Made by a program: the position numbers and the translations under genes. Positions 9,878 to 21,047 of a stretch of 64,000 nt of DNA are shown here, piece after piece (the stretch's first letter is position 1; every line of letters begins with the position of its first letter). The notes under the pieces were generated by a model. That model was given only the letters and a program-made list of their open reading frames with translations. It was not told the DNA's origin and did no database searches. This stretch comes from Artemia franciscana (taxonomy: Eukaryota; Arthropoda; Branchiopoda; Anostraca; Artemiidae): contig NW_027063379.1 of the NCBI RefSeq assembly GCF_032884065.1, positions 620,001 through 684,000 on the forward strand. Reading direction: 5' to 3'.

Positions 9878-12800
9878 TAGTCTCATGGAACTCTCAATCA
9901 CTGACAGGCACGAAAAGAGATATGTTAAAAAAATTTGCAGTCGATTATAAAGTAGATATAATATGCCTACAAGAAACATGGCTAGTCCCATATAAAAAAT
10001 TTAAACTCACAGGATTTAATGTCACAAGACAGGATAGAATACAAGGCAGTGAAGGAGGCACTCTAATAGCCATAAGTAAAAAGTACCATTTCAAGCCTTT
10101 AAATATAGAAATCTCACAAGATAAAAATTACCAAATGATAGAAGCAGTAGGATGCACAGTATATTTGAAAAATCGTCAAAAACTCAACATCATAAATATT
10201 TACAACCCAAAAGGAGAAAATAAGAAAATTGGTAAATTTATTGAGGAAATAGTGAAAACAATTCCGTCCTGTGAAAAATATATAATCCTTGGAGACCTAA
10301 ATGCACACAATAATATTTGGTGTGATTGTGGTATCTCAAATAGTGCTGGAAATTCAGTGGAAGTTTGTCTACAAGACAACTTAGATGCATGTCTAATCAC
10401 ACCTAAAAATCTGAAAACACGTCACTGCAAAAGAACAAACACATACACTACAATAGATCTATCAATTACACCAGCTAATATAGCTTCTAAATGGACAATT
10501 TGGTCAGCAAGTGAAATCACTTTGTTGAGTGACCACCTACCAGTAATGCATGAAATAAGAGATCAACCCACGAAGTGTGAAAATGATAGCTGCAGAAAAC
10601 AAACAAACATCAAACAAGTGAATTGGGACAAATACCAAGAAATCTTAGAATTGCAAAATCTTGAAAATACCTTTGTGAGCTCAAACAATATTGAAGAAAC
10701 AATTGAAACATTTCAAAACAGTTTGATACAAGCAGCAGAGTTGACTATAACAAATAAAACAGAAACGCACACGAAACACAAACACAACCCCTGGTGGAAC
10801 AATATTTGCAAAGAGGCAAAGAAGCAAATGACAAAAGCAAAAAGACACTATGAAGCAATGTTCACGTTTGAGAATTATCTACACTTACAGAAAACCACGG
10901 CCATATTCAAAAAAACAGTAAAGGAAGAAAAATATAAAAGCTGGAAGCAATACCTGGAAAAACTTGATTTTAGACAACCCTCAACAAAGATCTTTAAGTT
11001 TATTAAGAAAATGAATGGCTTTTATAATGAACAACCCCAAGTAAACATGCCAATTCAATCAGATGGAAAAGAAATTATAGATAATCAGGAAATAGCCAAT
11101 GAAGGGGCAAGATATCTCAAATCAGTTATAAACAAAGAAGAAATAAACCAGTCAGCTGTAAGAAAAACCCTCTGGAAAATAAAAAGAGCTAGAGACACAT
11201 CTACTGACGCACCCTACAATCAACCTTTTACTATAAATGAGTTAGAAACTACAATTAAAAACCTACCACTAACAGCACCAGGCAATGACCAAATATATCC
11301 TCATTATTTTAAAAAACTTCCTTCAAAATGGTTTAAAATGCTTCTTCAAATAATTAACAATTGCTGGGAATCAGGGGAATTCCCAAAAATATGGAAAAAG
11401 GGAGTAGCAATCATGTTACCCAAGCCCCATAAAGATCCAACGAAGCTAGAAAATCACAGATTTATAACCTTATTACCTGTAATGGGGAAGCTTTATGAAC
11501 GATTAATAAATAATAGAATAAAGTGGATTATGGAAACCAACCAATTTCTACCTCCATTCCAATGTGGATTTCGCAAAGGTTTAAGTACCACGGAAAATCT
11601 TGCATTGCTCCAACGAGATGCCCCATATTCCCTGCAGAACCACAAGATCATGATAACCGTCTTCATGGACATTAAGTCAGCATTTGACGTTATATCCCAC
11701 AGACAGATTTTGGATGGACTGATTAGCTTGGGAATAAAGGGTCCCCTAATATCAGTCTGTCATGAATATCTAAGAGAAAGAACTGTTCAAGTTAAATCAG
11801 GAAATTGCCTTTCCCATATTCATGTAAAATCACAAAGAGGAGTCCCACAGGGCTCAGCACTGGGTCCAGATTTCTATAATGTAAGTCAATACAATAGCCC
11901 ACTGAATGACGATGAAATAAAGGCCTCAGTATTTGCTGACGATATCTGCTTCTGGCTAATAGGGCAGAAAGTAACAGAAATAATAACAAAACTACAACAA
12001 ATGATCAATCAGCTGACATTTTGGGCTGAGGATCTAGACTTAGAATTTGCAATCACAAAGACAAAAATGATGGTCTTCACAAATAGACATATAACTAATA
12101 TCCCAGATTTGATGTTGAAAAATCGAACAATAGAAAGAGACTTATATCTGGGATGTTTGATAGATGAAAAGATGACCCTTCAACCAATGGTGGAACCTAT
12201 AAAACAGTCATGCATAAGACGACTTAACATCATGAAAATGCTTTCTAAGAAAACTTGAGGAGCGAATACAGCATTTATGCTTGAGTTCTACTGTAAATAC
12301 ATTAGAGCAAAGATTGATTATGCCTCACTTTTCTACAATATTGCTTCAAAAAGCACGCTAAACAAACTGGAAGTTGTCCAAAATAGCGCGTTAAGAATAG
12401 CCTTTGGGGCAAGAAGTACAACGCCCATCTCCTTCTTATTAATTGAAAGTGGAATAGTTGACCTGCAAACCAGAACAGAACAACAGATGCTGAAGTACCT
12501 GAAAAAGATATGGCTAGCCCCATCATCCCACCCATGCAAAGCTCTAATTATTAAAAGAGGACTTACCCATACATTTAACAAAAAACGAAAGCGGAATAAA
12601 AAATGGATGATAGAAAAGCAGAGAGTTTATTGAAAACACAGGATATAATCTTCAATTTTAGTGAGATGTTACACCTGCAAGACCCACCACTAATACCCCC
12701 ATGGACAAGTAGAAGCATCAAATATCTAACAAACGAATTTGAAAAAGAAGATCCACTTAACTACATCAAATTCAACCATTTAATGGTTACAGAGTATAAA

Positions 12801-13675
12801 GAACACTTAAAAGTATACACGGACGGATCAAAAAATAATGAGGGTGTAGGAGCTGCTTTTGTCATACCAATATTGAATAAGACAGAGCTATTCAAGCTGG
12901 ATCCATCACAGTCCATTTTGGAGGCTGAACTTGTCGCTATTATGAAAGCAGGCAGTTACTTAATGTCAATTTCTTCAGAAAAAAACAAGATACTAATTTG
13001 TTCTGACTCAAAAAGTGCAATAGAAGCATTGCAATCACCGAAACAAACCTCAAGAGAGATAACAACTACTCAGTTAGTAATGGATGAACTGGCAAAATCC
13101 ACAAATACATCAGTAACCATTATGTGGGTACCTGGACACAAAAACATAAGAGGGAATGAAGAAGCTGATATCGCTGCTAAAAAGCGATAGTGGCAGGGTT
13201 ACCAATAAATGGAACAACACCAAAAATAATCGGTACAATTGAAAATATGATCAAAAAAATTAAAATAGAAAGGCTAAGTGAATGGAGAGACAAAAATGGA
13301 ACATGGTGGGCAAACAACAAAACAAATATTCAGTTTGAAAGAGGTCTATATGAAAAGCTTAACAGAGAAGAAAGCAGTATCATGTTTCGGCTAAGATCCA
13401 CCCATGCTGGGACCCAAGCATATAAAGCCAAGTTCTTGGGTGAAAGTGAAAACTGTGTTAAGTGTGGCAAGATTGAAACTATCCATCACATATTAATTGA
13501 ATGCCAAAATTACAGAACAGAAAGAAAAGAAATAATAGAATTTTTAAACAATATAAATAAACCACTCAGTGCAACTGTGTTACTAGGGGACATAAAAGAT
13601 GACAAGCTGGCAGTCGAGGTAGTCAAGCTCATGACAAAATTTTTGAAGAAGATTGGAAGAGCAACAGCAGTATAA
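9871..13675 (+). pseudogene. LINE ORF2: endonuclease, reverse transcriptase, RNase H (disrupted)
   Basis: The 795-residue first part (9871-12258) opens with an AP-like endonuclease (SWNSQSL, QETW with E35, GDLNAH with D142, SDHLP with D221/H222) that nicks the target. Reverse transcriptase follows, with D600 in FMDIKSAFD, the SQRGVPQGSALGP box and FADD at 688-691. A TGA at 12256-12258, in AAAACTTGAGGAGCG where TGG is likely ancestral, interrupts the frame, which stays open to 12633. A frameshift in the A-rich stretch near 12580-12600 leads into RNase H (YTDGS, EAEL, CSDS, GNEEAD; about 12810-13190). A second shift near 13185 leads to the tail, with CVKCGKIETIHHILIEC, ending at 13675. The enzyme primes cDNA synthesis at the nick and removes RNA. 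All catalytic boxes remain recognisable, so decay is recent. Confidence 0.93.
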
Positions 13676-13740
13676 GTAAATCAACCCAAAGAAAGACGTC
13701 CTAAGGTCATCAGACAAGAGAGGACGGTTAATCAATCATC

Positions 13741-13758
13741 ATCATCTTAACTCCAGTT
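13741..13758 (+). repeat. LINE target site duplication, right
   Basis: Identical to 8032-8049. It is preceded by the ATC repeat that ends the LINE, so a few bases of boundary ambiguity remain. Confidence 0.95.
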
Positions 13759-15017
13759 ATGAGGTAAGCCTGCTGAAGTCTTCTTCAGATTTGCCATGTC
13801 AGCAACGCTAAGTATGTAGTGTAGTGGCTTATTCAGATGATTGTTATGTACGGTATTTGTGCAACAAGTCCTTCTTGCAACCCACATTGCTACAGGCTCG
13901 ATCACTAACTTAGTGATCTAACAAAATGCACATTCAAACCTACAAGTTCAGACTGTTCAAAATATCTATCAGTTATAGTATGAATGACAATAGGTTTTAT
14001 GTGAGCCATACCTGTATGCGATTAGCCCCCATGTTTCTTAAGCTGATCACTTGTGGAAAAGCAGATAGAAGAGGCTTAGAGTAGGAGTGACTAGGAGTGT
14101 AGTGGAGAGCATATCGGCTAGATATATGCCATGGTGAAATCTACCTTCATGAACCTTTCATGTGCAGCATACTTGGGTAGAGGTATACTTATTTGAATGT
14201 TTGTTGACTTTGAACTTTGCCATTTTCATGCACTTGCTGTGACTAAAGTTAACTATCAATTAGCCAAAGTAGGCAATTAAGGGCCTCTGAAAATAGTCTA
14301 CCTGAATAGGTATTTTGGATCTTCATTCTACCATTTAGCCCAAAACTGCACTGTTTATATTTAAGTAAGGTAACTGTTTAAATAAGCATACCTCTACTGT
14401 ACCATTGCTAGTTTTGGAATAAAAAAAGCAGGAACCTTTATTGTATTTTTTTTTAACCTGTAGGCTACTCTACCAAAATCAGGATAATTACTGACATGGG
14501 TAGTACCTGACAAAGTCAGTGACAAGTATCCCACAGCCTGAAATTCTGTGGAGGACAAGCGTATCAAGCGTATCTATCATGGCCATGGGTAATTTTGTAG
14601 TAGCTTACCAGATGGTTACTCTTCTTAAAGAGATGACAGGCGCACACATCTTTGTGATCAGAGTTTTCACTGTCTTTGTCACCGTGTTTATTGGAATATC
14701 AGTACATATTTCGATCACCCATGCATTATTTACTGCTATCACATAACACGGTTTTTCAGGGAAATCTCTTTAGGAAATCCGTACTTCTGTGTTGTGTGAT
14801 TGTAGAAGGGAATCTCTGGTTTTTTGTCAGAATCTGTTTACCTGATCAAGGGTAAAGCTAACAAAAAAAATCCCAAAGTAAAATTACTATCTAGCCTAGT
14901 ATGCTTGTCATTCTTACCGTGAAAAAAGCTAGTTTTAATCTTCTTTTTTGATTTACCATACGTAGTAGAGAGTAGCTAGTAGATACATGGAATTATATGC
15001 TATATATCGTTTTTAAG
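13759..15017 (+). other. hAT internal sequence, possible 5' intron
   Basis: No credible coding frame is present; the 75-codon frame at 14519 has no recognisable domain. A good donor-like GAG|GTAAGC lies at 13761-13769, and TTTTAAG|GAC at 15011-15020 could be an acceptor 6 bp before the transposase ATG. If so, the stretch is an intron in the leader and the LINE sits in the non-coding first exon, about 5 bp before the donor. This splice reading is inference. Confidence 0.4.
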
Positions 15018-15023
15018 GACAAA

Positions 15024-17352
15024 ATGAAGCAATCAAAACTTCAACAGTTTTTCAAAACGCCAGGACCTCCAGATGAGACAGATAAGAGACAAGAAAATCC
15101 GAACAAACCCACTGAAGAATTGCACGAGGTGACAGAAGTGCAGACTGGAATAAACCCTGATAGCCGAGCAAACTTGGGCAGTGATAAGAACAGCAAAAAC
15201 TATGACCAGGATATGATATCACTAGGTGAAGAAAGCGGCAGCAGTACTGAATCTAGTGAATCTGAAGAGTCTGACTCTGATGACGAATGTGTTGATGAGA
15301 GAATGAATGTCAAGGCAAAGCCAAAAAAAAAAAAGACACATTACAAGCACAAATTTAACAGTGACTGGCTTTCTGACAAAGACCTGCAGAAATGGATTCG
15401 GAAGGATGAGAAGGACAGTACGAGATTTATGTGCCTGGTTTGCAACAAAAGTTACATTGGAGGAAAAACCCATGCTCTTCGACATTCCAAAAATAAATTC
15501 CATGTAAAGAACTTTGAGGCAAAGCAGCATACAACTGATCTAGCAAACTTGTGCTCCAGTAACGTTGAATTTAAGAAAAGTGTGATGTTGCAGAAGAGTG
15601 TTGAGAATGCAGAGCTGAAGCTCAGCGGCTTTATTGCTGAACACAACCTGCCATTTACGGTTATGGAACATCTGCCAGGGCTCCTAAAAAATGTGTTCCC
15701 TGATTCCGTGATCGCAGGTAAGATTACGTGCGGCCGTGACAAAACACGAAATATCATTGTGAAAAAGTTGGCACTTGATGCAGACCAGGCTCTCTCAGAG
15801 AAATTGCAGAAATGCAAGTTTTCAATCTTGTTGGATGAATCGACAGACAAATCTGTTGTTAAATCTATGGCTGTTGTTGCTCGCTTCTGGTGTCCTCAGT
15901 TAAAACGTGTTTGCGATCGCTTATTAGGACTTGTCGAGGTGCCATCAGCAACAGCTCAGATAATGAAGGGAGAAGTAGATAAGCTACTCAGCGTCAGAAA
16001 TATCCCAAAAGAGAACTGCATAGGTTTCGGATGGGATAATGCCTCTGTGAACATGAGGGAGGTAACGGGGCTGAAGGCTCTTGTGAAAATTGACAATCTG
16101 TATGTTATTGTTGTAGGCTGTGTGTGCCATAGCCTTGCACTATGCGCGTCTAACGCCTCCAAAGAGATCCCACTAGAATTTGATGAGTTTGTCCGTGATG
16201 TATATAACTATATACAGCATTCACCAAAGCGTATTGCAGCATATGCAGAGTTTCAGGGGATAACAGATACGAAAAACCATAGACTGCTGAAAGTCTGTGA
16301 CGTCCGTTGGCTGTCTCTCGAGTCCGTAGTTATGCGAATTTTAGAACAGTGGAGAGCTCTGAAAGTGTAATTTTACGAGGAATTCAAGGCCATCAAGTCG
16401 GCCTCTGCTGAAAAGGTCCTGAAAATGATGGAAAATGTGTACACGAAACTGTACTTGCAGTTCTGGCTTCATTTTGCCGCAAGTCAACAAGCTGAACATA
16501 TTGTTTCAAGCTGAGGGGGTTAGGCTGCACTGCCTTTGCAACGAGGTGTCTACGGTATTTGGGACTATCCTAAGGAACTTCCTACGTCCGGAAGTAGTTG
16601 AAAACAAGCCGTTAGGGACCTATGATCCGTCCAACCGAGAGTATTTCTTGCCTCTCGAACGAATCTATGTGGGAGAAAACGTGGAAGCTGAGGTTATCGA
16701 GAAAAATATTCCTGCCCCAACAGTGCATGCGTTCAAACTAGTGTGTCTGAAGTTTTATGTGAAGTTGGCAAAGGAGTTTTATGTCCGCTTTTACTGCAAC
16801 TCAACCTTTAAGGTTCTGCAGAAAATGAAAGTGATCGACCCGGTTGTGGCTGCCTCTGGCCGAGAGGATATAGTACCAGTATTAGTCATGTTTCCTAACT
16901 TAGTCAACCGACAATCTCTAGAAGAATTGAGCTCTCAGTGGCGATCAATCCCTGCTGAATCAAAGCATTTCCCCCCCCCCCAATACTTGAAAAGTCCTAA
17001 GGTGTTCTGGGGGAAACTGAACGAGCTTAAAAATGGCTCTTCAAAGTATGCAGAGCTTTGTACATTCATGTTTTCTGTCATGTCCCTTCCACACTCATCG
17101 GCCTGTGTCGAACGTATTTTCAGTGCAGTGTCGGTGGTTAAAACGAAGTCTCGAAACCGCCTTGCAGTTGACACCATTTACTCCTTGATTCGGACAAGGG
17201 AGCATATTCGCGACCATGGTACTTGTGTCTCCTGGAACCCTCAGGAAAAAAAGAAAGGGTCTGAAGAACAGGCAATTGTTGAAGTAGAAGATGATCAACA
17301 GGAGGAAATTGAGTCTCTGCTAAGAGATATTGAAGACGTGATGATCTCGTGA
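15024..17352 (+). pseudogene. hAT transposase with BED-type finger (disrupted)
   Basis: The start at 15024 (MKQSKLQQFF) is preferred to the upstream in-frame ATG at 14997 because it lies just after a possible splice acceptor and the nine extra residues look non-coding. An acidic serine-rich stretch (about 70-95) and a basic patch lead to a BED-like zinc finger (C137, C140, then H-x3-H-x5-H). The hAT catalytic core follows: D271 in LLDESTD, D338 in GFGWDNAS and the CVCH motif near 365. The C-terminal dimerisation region (SSACVERIFSAV..RNRL) is at about 17090-17160. A TAA at 16368-16370 interrupts the frame, and a 1-base shift near 16462-16473 moves it; the last part is 16435-17352. The enzyme would cut and paste the element by its terminal repeats. 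Residue spacing is normal for the family. Confidence 0.93.
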
Positions 17353-18149
17353 TAATTCCTAAGAAGTTTTAGTTTTTAAAAGAAGTGAATATCTTGTTTT
17401 TCTGTTCATTCCTACTTTTGTATCCGATGATCTAACATAAAGAAAGATAAATAACGCCGTAAAATGGGCCGTAATTTTAATCTGAGCTCATTCCGAGCTC
17501 CACAACTCAACAACCCCTTTCTCGATTAGAGCCAGGCCCATAGACATAACATATGTCCTCCATGGACAAAGCATATTTGGAATTTTTGTTTTGGTTATCT
17601 GCGGTTTCTTCCGCTTCACTCTGCTTAAAATTGCTATCGTTTTGGTTATCACTTAGGTTAGGCTACTGCCGCTTTCCGTAAGCGTTGTTCAAATTGGTTA
17701 AATAAGACGAATAAGGGATTTTCGGAAGAGACATCTCTGGGTCCGTGGTTCGTGGAGCCAGTGGAATTTCCTCGCGACTCAACCGCTTTTCCTTTGTGGC
17801 AGATTTTGGGTGACTTTCCAGCTCTGAGTTACCTTCATTTGGCAGAACTAATTTACCTCAATAGGCACATTTTGGCTCTTTGGCTACTGAGCACGCTCTA
17901 GAGCCAAGCTCTATTCCAGAAAACACGAAGGTGCGGAAAAATAAGGTTAGAAAAGAAAATGGGAGCCATCGGGAAGAGAGAGAAAAATAAGCGAAAAGAA
18001 CGATATTGTATAGATTCGTACAGTAGCGCGAAAGAAGATCTCGTGTTGCGCGAAGCGCAACACGCGAAAAAAAAATTTTTGCGTCTGGTACATTTTTTCC
18101 CGGGAAGTACATTTTTAGACCTATGTCTAGTACAATTCAAAAAATCAAT
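17353..18149 (+). other. hAT 3' non-coding region
   Basis: This lies between the transposase stop and the right terminal repeat. AATAA-like signals occur near 17440-17450, and the hairpin at 18042-18064 and four GTAC sites lie near the end. Open frames around 17858-18234 mirror each other on the two strands and are not called. Confidence 0.6.
18042..18064. repeat. Perfect 10-bp hairpin near the hAT right end
   Basis: CGTGTTGCGC and GCGCAACACG flank a GAA loop. The arm resembles the terminal repeat (GTGTTGCG), so it may be an internal copy of the end sequence. Confidence 0.8.
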
Positions 18150-18161
18150 ATCGCAACACTG
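18150..18161 (-). repeat. hAT right terminal inverted repeat
   Basis: ATCGCAACACTG is the exact complement of 7719-7730. Confidence 0.95.
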
Positions 18162-18169
18162 GGCAGTGC
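18162..18169 (+). repeat. hAT target site duplication, right
   Basis: GGCAGTGC, identical to 7711-7718. Immediately after it the outer repeat resumes with CCTTAATATACGGAATAG, as in the empty site near 22088. Confidence 0.95.
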
Positions 18170-18600
18170 CCTTAATATACGGAATAGCTTCTGTTCGCTT
18201 TAAAATTGATGTTGCTTCTTTTGAAATATTTTAGTTGAATGTTTCTACGTATTTAGCATCTCACCATTTTTCAGAGGATGTCAAGGAACCCCCCCAACAT
18301 CGGTGTAAAATTTACCCAGGGAATCCTCCTCATTAGAAAATGCCCATGCATTTCAAAATAAAAAATACGATGTTTAACGATGGGCAAATTTTATAGCCTA
18401 CGGTTTTATACCCAGAAACCGATAGGGGTCATTTCATTCCCAAAGGCAGAGTTTAGGGACTTGTTAACTATGCATAAAATAATAGCTATTTAAAATTCCT
18501 TATCAGATATCCTTGTTGAAAACATATTTGTGAAAAATTATTTGCCTTTTAATTTTTTGGTCGTAGGCAGCCCAATAGCACTGCCAGAGTAAACAGTGAT
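18170..18600 (+). repeat. Dispersed repeat copy 1, right part and second sub-unit
   Basis: 18170-18270 matches 22096-22205. From 18255 to 18590 the sequence repeats, with roughly 20-25% divergence, the unit at 7395-7718: TTAGCATCTCACC, TCGGTGTAAAATTTACC, GGGGTCATTTCATTCCCAAAGG and GGTCGTAGGCAG in the same order. With the hAT removed, the two units would be in tandem. Confidence 0.8.
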
Positions 18601-21047
18601 GTGGGCACAATAAATTATTATTCTTTTTTGTTGGTCGTTTTTGGTTTATTTGAGACCATGGCACTTCGCATCGAAGTAGTGGTCGTAGAAACTTCGAAAA
18701 AGGCTAATCCAATTGAATATTGAAAGGGCTAGTGCCTTTTTAATAGTGAAAAGTATTGGAGGGTAACTAACCCCTTTTCTATTCCCACTTTATCCCAGAA
18801 AACATATTACCAAACTTTTAGATAACCATTTTATCCAACGTAGCTGGAAAGTCCAGTCATTATGTCTGTGGGGATGATGCCCCCCCCCCTCTAAAGAAAA
18901 ACTCTCAGGGCAAGGGTCGCAAGTTATGCCCTGGGGGCATATAAGGTTTATCTAGAAAGGGTGATTATATAAACTTCAGAGGGAGCTCATTGGAGCAACA
19001 ATCAGAAGTTCTAGTCCTCTTTACAAGATTCTGAGTGACTGGGCTGTTGGTAGCCCCCCCTCCCACACCTCGTATTTTCCCAAAATACATCTGATAGAAG
19101 TTTTGAGATGGCCATTTGCTTTAATAGAAACTTGGAAAAAAGCTCTTTCGATTAGACATTGACGGGACAAGTTCATTTTTTAATCGTCGAAAATAATTAG
19201 AGAATAACGAACCCCCCTCCAACGCCCACCATTTTACCAAACATATCCATTTATAATTTTGAGATAGCCATTTTGTTCAGGGTGGTTAAAAGATTTACAA
19301 ATCGGGTCTTTGAGGACAAAAATCCCCCCCACAGCTCTCAGGGTAAGGGTTGTAAGATGTGCCCTGGGGTTATATAAGGTTTTCTCTTGAAAGGTTGGTT
19401 GCATAATTTTCGAAGGAGGATTATTGGATTTGTAACCAGAAGTCCTATTACCCTGTTTAAGATTCAGCGTAATTGGACGGTGGATACCCCCTCCCGAACA
19501 CCTTGCATATTCCCGAATTGTATATGGTAGAAATTTTGAGATGACCAATTTGTTGTCGCAGAAACTTCAAAAAAGGCTCATTCGATTGGAAATTGAAGGG
19601 ACTAGTGCCCCTTATAAATTTCAAAAATGATTGGAGGGCAACTAGCCCCCTCCCAAGCCCATACCCCCAAACACATCCAATCAAATTTTGAGATAGTCAT
19701 TTTGTTTAGCGTAGTTGGAAGGTCCAAAAAGTATGTCTTTGAAGATGACACCCCCACCCCCCAAAAGCCCTCAGCTCAAGGATTATAAATTATGCGCTGG
19801 GGCATATAAGGTTTTAATAGAACCTTATATGCCCATATAATGGTCGGTATAATGGTACAATGGTCGGTATAATGGTCAGTAAAATGATGGTATAATAAGG
19901 CCATATAATGGTCATATAGTGGGGCATATAATGGTAGTATAAAATTTGGAGAGGGTCATTGGATTGGTCATAAGAAGTTCTAGTAAGGCTTTTTAAGATT
20001 CAAAGTGATCAAAGGATGGATTTCACCCCCCCCCCTCCCCACCTCGTATTTTCCCAAAATGTATCTGATAGAAATTTTGAGATGGCCATTTGTTGTAATT
20101 AAGGCTCATTCAATTGGAGATTGAAAGGACCTCTCTTAATAGTCAAAAGTGGGGAAGGCAACAAGCCCCCCTCCATGCCTATCAATTCCTAAAACACATC
20201 TAAAAAAAATTCTGAGATGGGCAATTTGTTCAGCGTAGTCGAAAATTATGTCTTTGAGGTTGACACCCCAACCCCCCCAAAGCCCGCGGCGTAAAGGTTG
20301 TAAGTTATGCCCCGAGAGCAAATAAGGTTTTTATGGAAATTGCGGCAGTATAAAATTCGAAGGGGGCTCATTGGATTGGAAATCAGATGTTCTGGTTCTT
20401 TTTTAAGAGTGAATGTGACCATAGATAGCCCCCCTCCCCCCTACGTCGTATTTTCAAGAAATGCCTCAAATTTTTTTTTTATAGCCATCTGGTCAAAAAG
20501 AGTCCAAGTACCATATAATAAGACCTTTGGGATGGAAGAAATCCTCCAGAGAATGGAATAAGGGTTGTAAGTTATGCCCCAGGGTTATATAACGTTTTCA
20601 TAGAAGGGGTGGTCATGTGAACTTTAGAAGAGGTTCATTTGAGTTGAAAAGTATAGTTCTAGCTCCCTTTTTAGAATCAAACATAAAGGAAAGAAACTAG
20701 CCCCCCTCTGTGACATCCTCTGTTCCTAACCCGCATTCAATTGAAATTGTGAGATACACATTTTGTTAGCAATAACAAAAAAATCATTTAACAACGTCTT
20801 TAGGGTGGACACGATCCCCCAGAGCCCATGAACAAGGGTTGTAAGTTATGCCTGGGATATATAAGGCTCATATGGAACGGGTAATGGTTTAAACTTTCGA
20901 TCGGAAGGAGCTCATCTCATTGGAATTCACACGTTTTACTCCCCCTTTTAAGGGTCAAAAGTGAATGGAGGGCAATCAGCCACCCCAAGTCTATCTTTCC
21001 CCGTAACATATCTGATCAAAATGGAAAGAGAACTATTTTGTTCTCTG
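18600..21047 (+). repeat. Family E tandem array
   Basis: Degenerate head-to-tail units are recognised by CTCAGGGCAAGGGT followed by GCAAGTTATGCCCTGGGG and CATATAAGG. They occur near 18905, 19340, 19775, 20285, 20560 and 20830. The spacing is about 435 bp for the first units and about 270 bp for the last, because longer units contain an extra GAGATGGCCATTTG half. Each unit has a C-run of 6-10. The module resembles the GAGATAGCCATTTTGTTCAG part of family A. No genes are present; the open frames inside are translations of the repeat. Confidence 0.85.
19803..19945. repeat. Hairpin plus TATAATGGTC-type minisatellite
   Basis: CATATAAGGTT (19803-19813) and its complement (19821-19831) flank a 7-base loop. 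From about 19834 the sequence is a degenerate array of 10-12-bp TATAATGGTCGG-like units reaching 19945. It is absent from neighbouring family E units, so it is a local expansion. Confidence 0.8.

Larger units (their letters stand above)
8050..13740 (+). mobile_element. I-superfamily-like LINE, full length, inside the hAT
   Basis: A two-ORF non-LTR retrotransposon lies between perfect 18-bp duplications. The 5' UTR is about 127 bp, ORF1 (8177-9877) carries three zinc knuckles, and ORF2 (9871-13675) carries an endonuclease, reverse transcriptase, RNase H and a terminal zinc-knuckle-like motif. The 3' end has no poly-A but a short ATC repeat (13731-13740), as in I-type elements that end in short tandem repeats. 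RNase H downstream of RT in a LINE with a CCHC ORF1 points to the I group; the exact clade is not proven. ORF2 has one in-frame stop and two frameshifts, so this copy is recent but inactive. Confidence 0.95.
7719..18161 (+). mobile_element. hAT-superfamily DNA transposon, about 10.4 kb including an inner LINE
   Basis: The ends are perfect 12-bp inverted repeats (CAGTGTTGCGAT at 7719-7730, complement at 18150-18161) with identical 8-bp flanks. Beyond the 12 bp the ends still share a TGTACCAG/TGTACTAG motif. Inside are a BED-finger hAT transposase (15024-17352) and a later LINE (8050-13740). Without the LINE and one copy of its target duplication the hAT is about 4.7 kb, normal for an autonomous member. 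The transposase carries one stop and one frameshift, so this copy cannot make its own full-length enzyme. Perfect ends and flanks point to a fairly recent insertion. Confidence 0.95.

Noticed and set aside
14519-14746. 75-codon frame inside the hAT
   Set aside because: No domain, and it lies in a likely intron.
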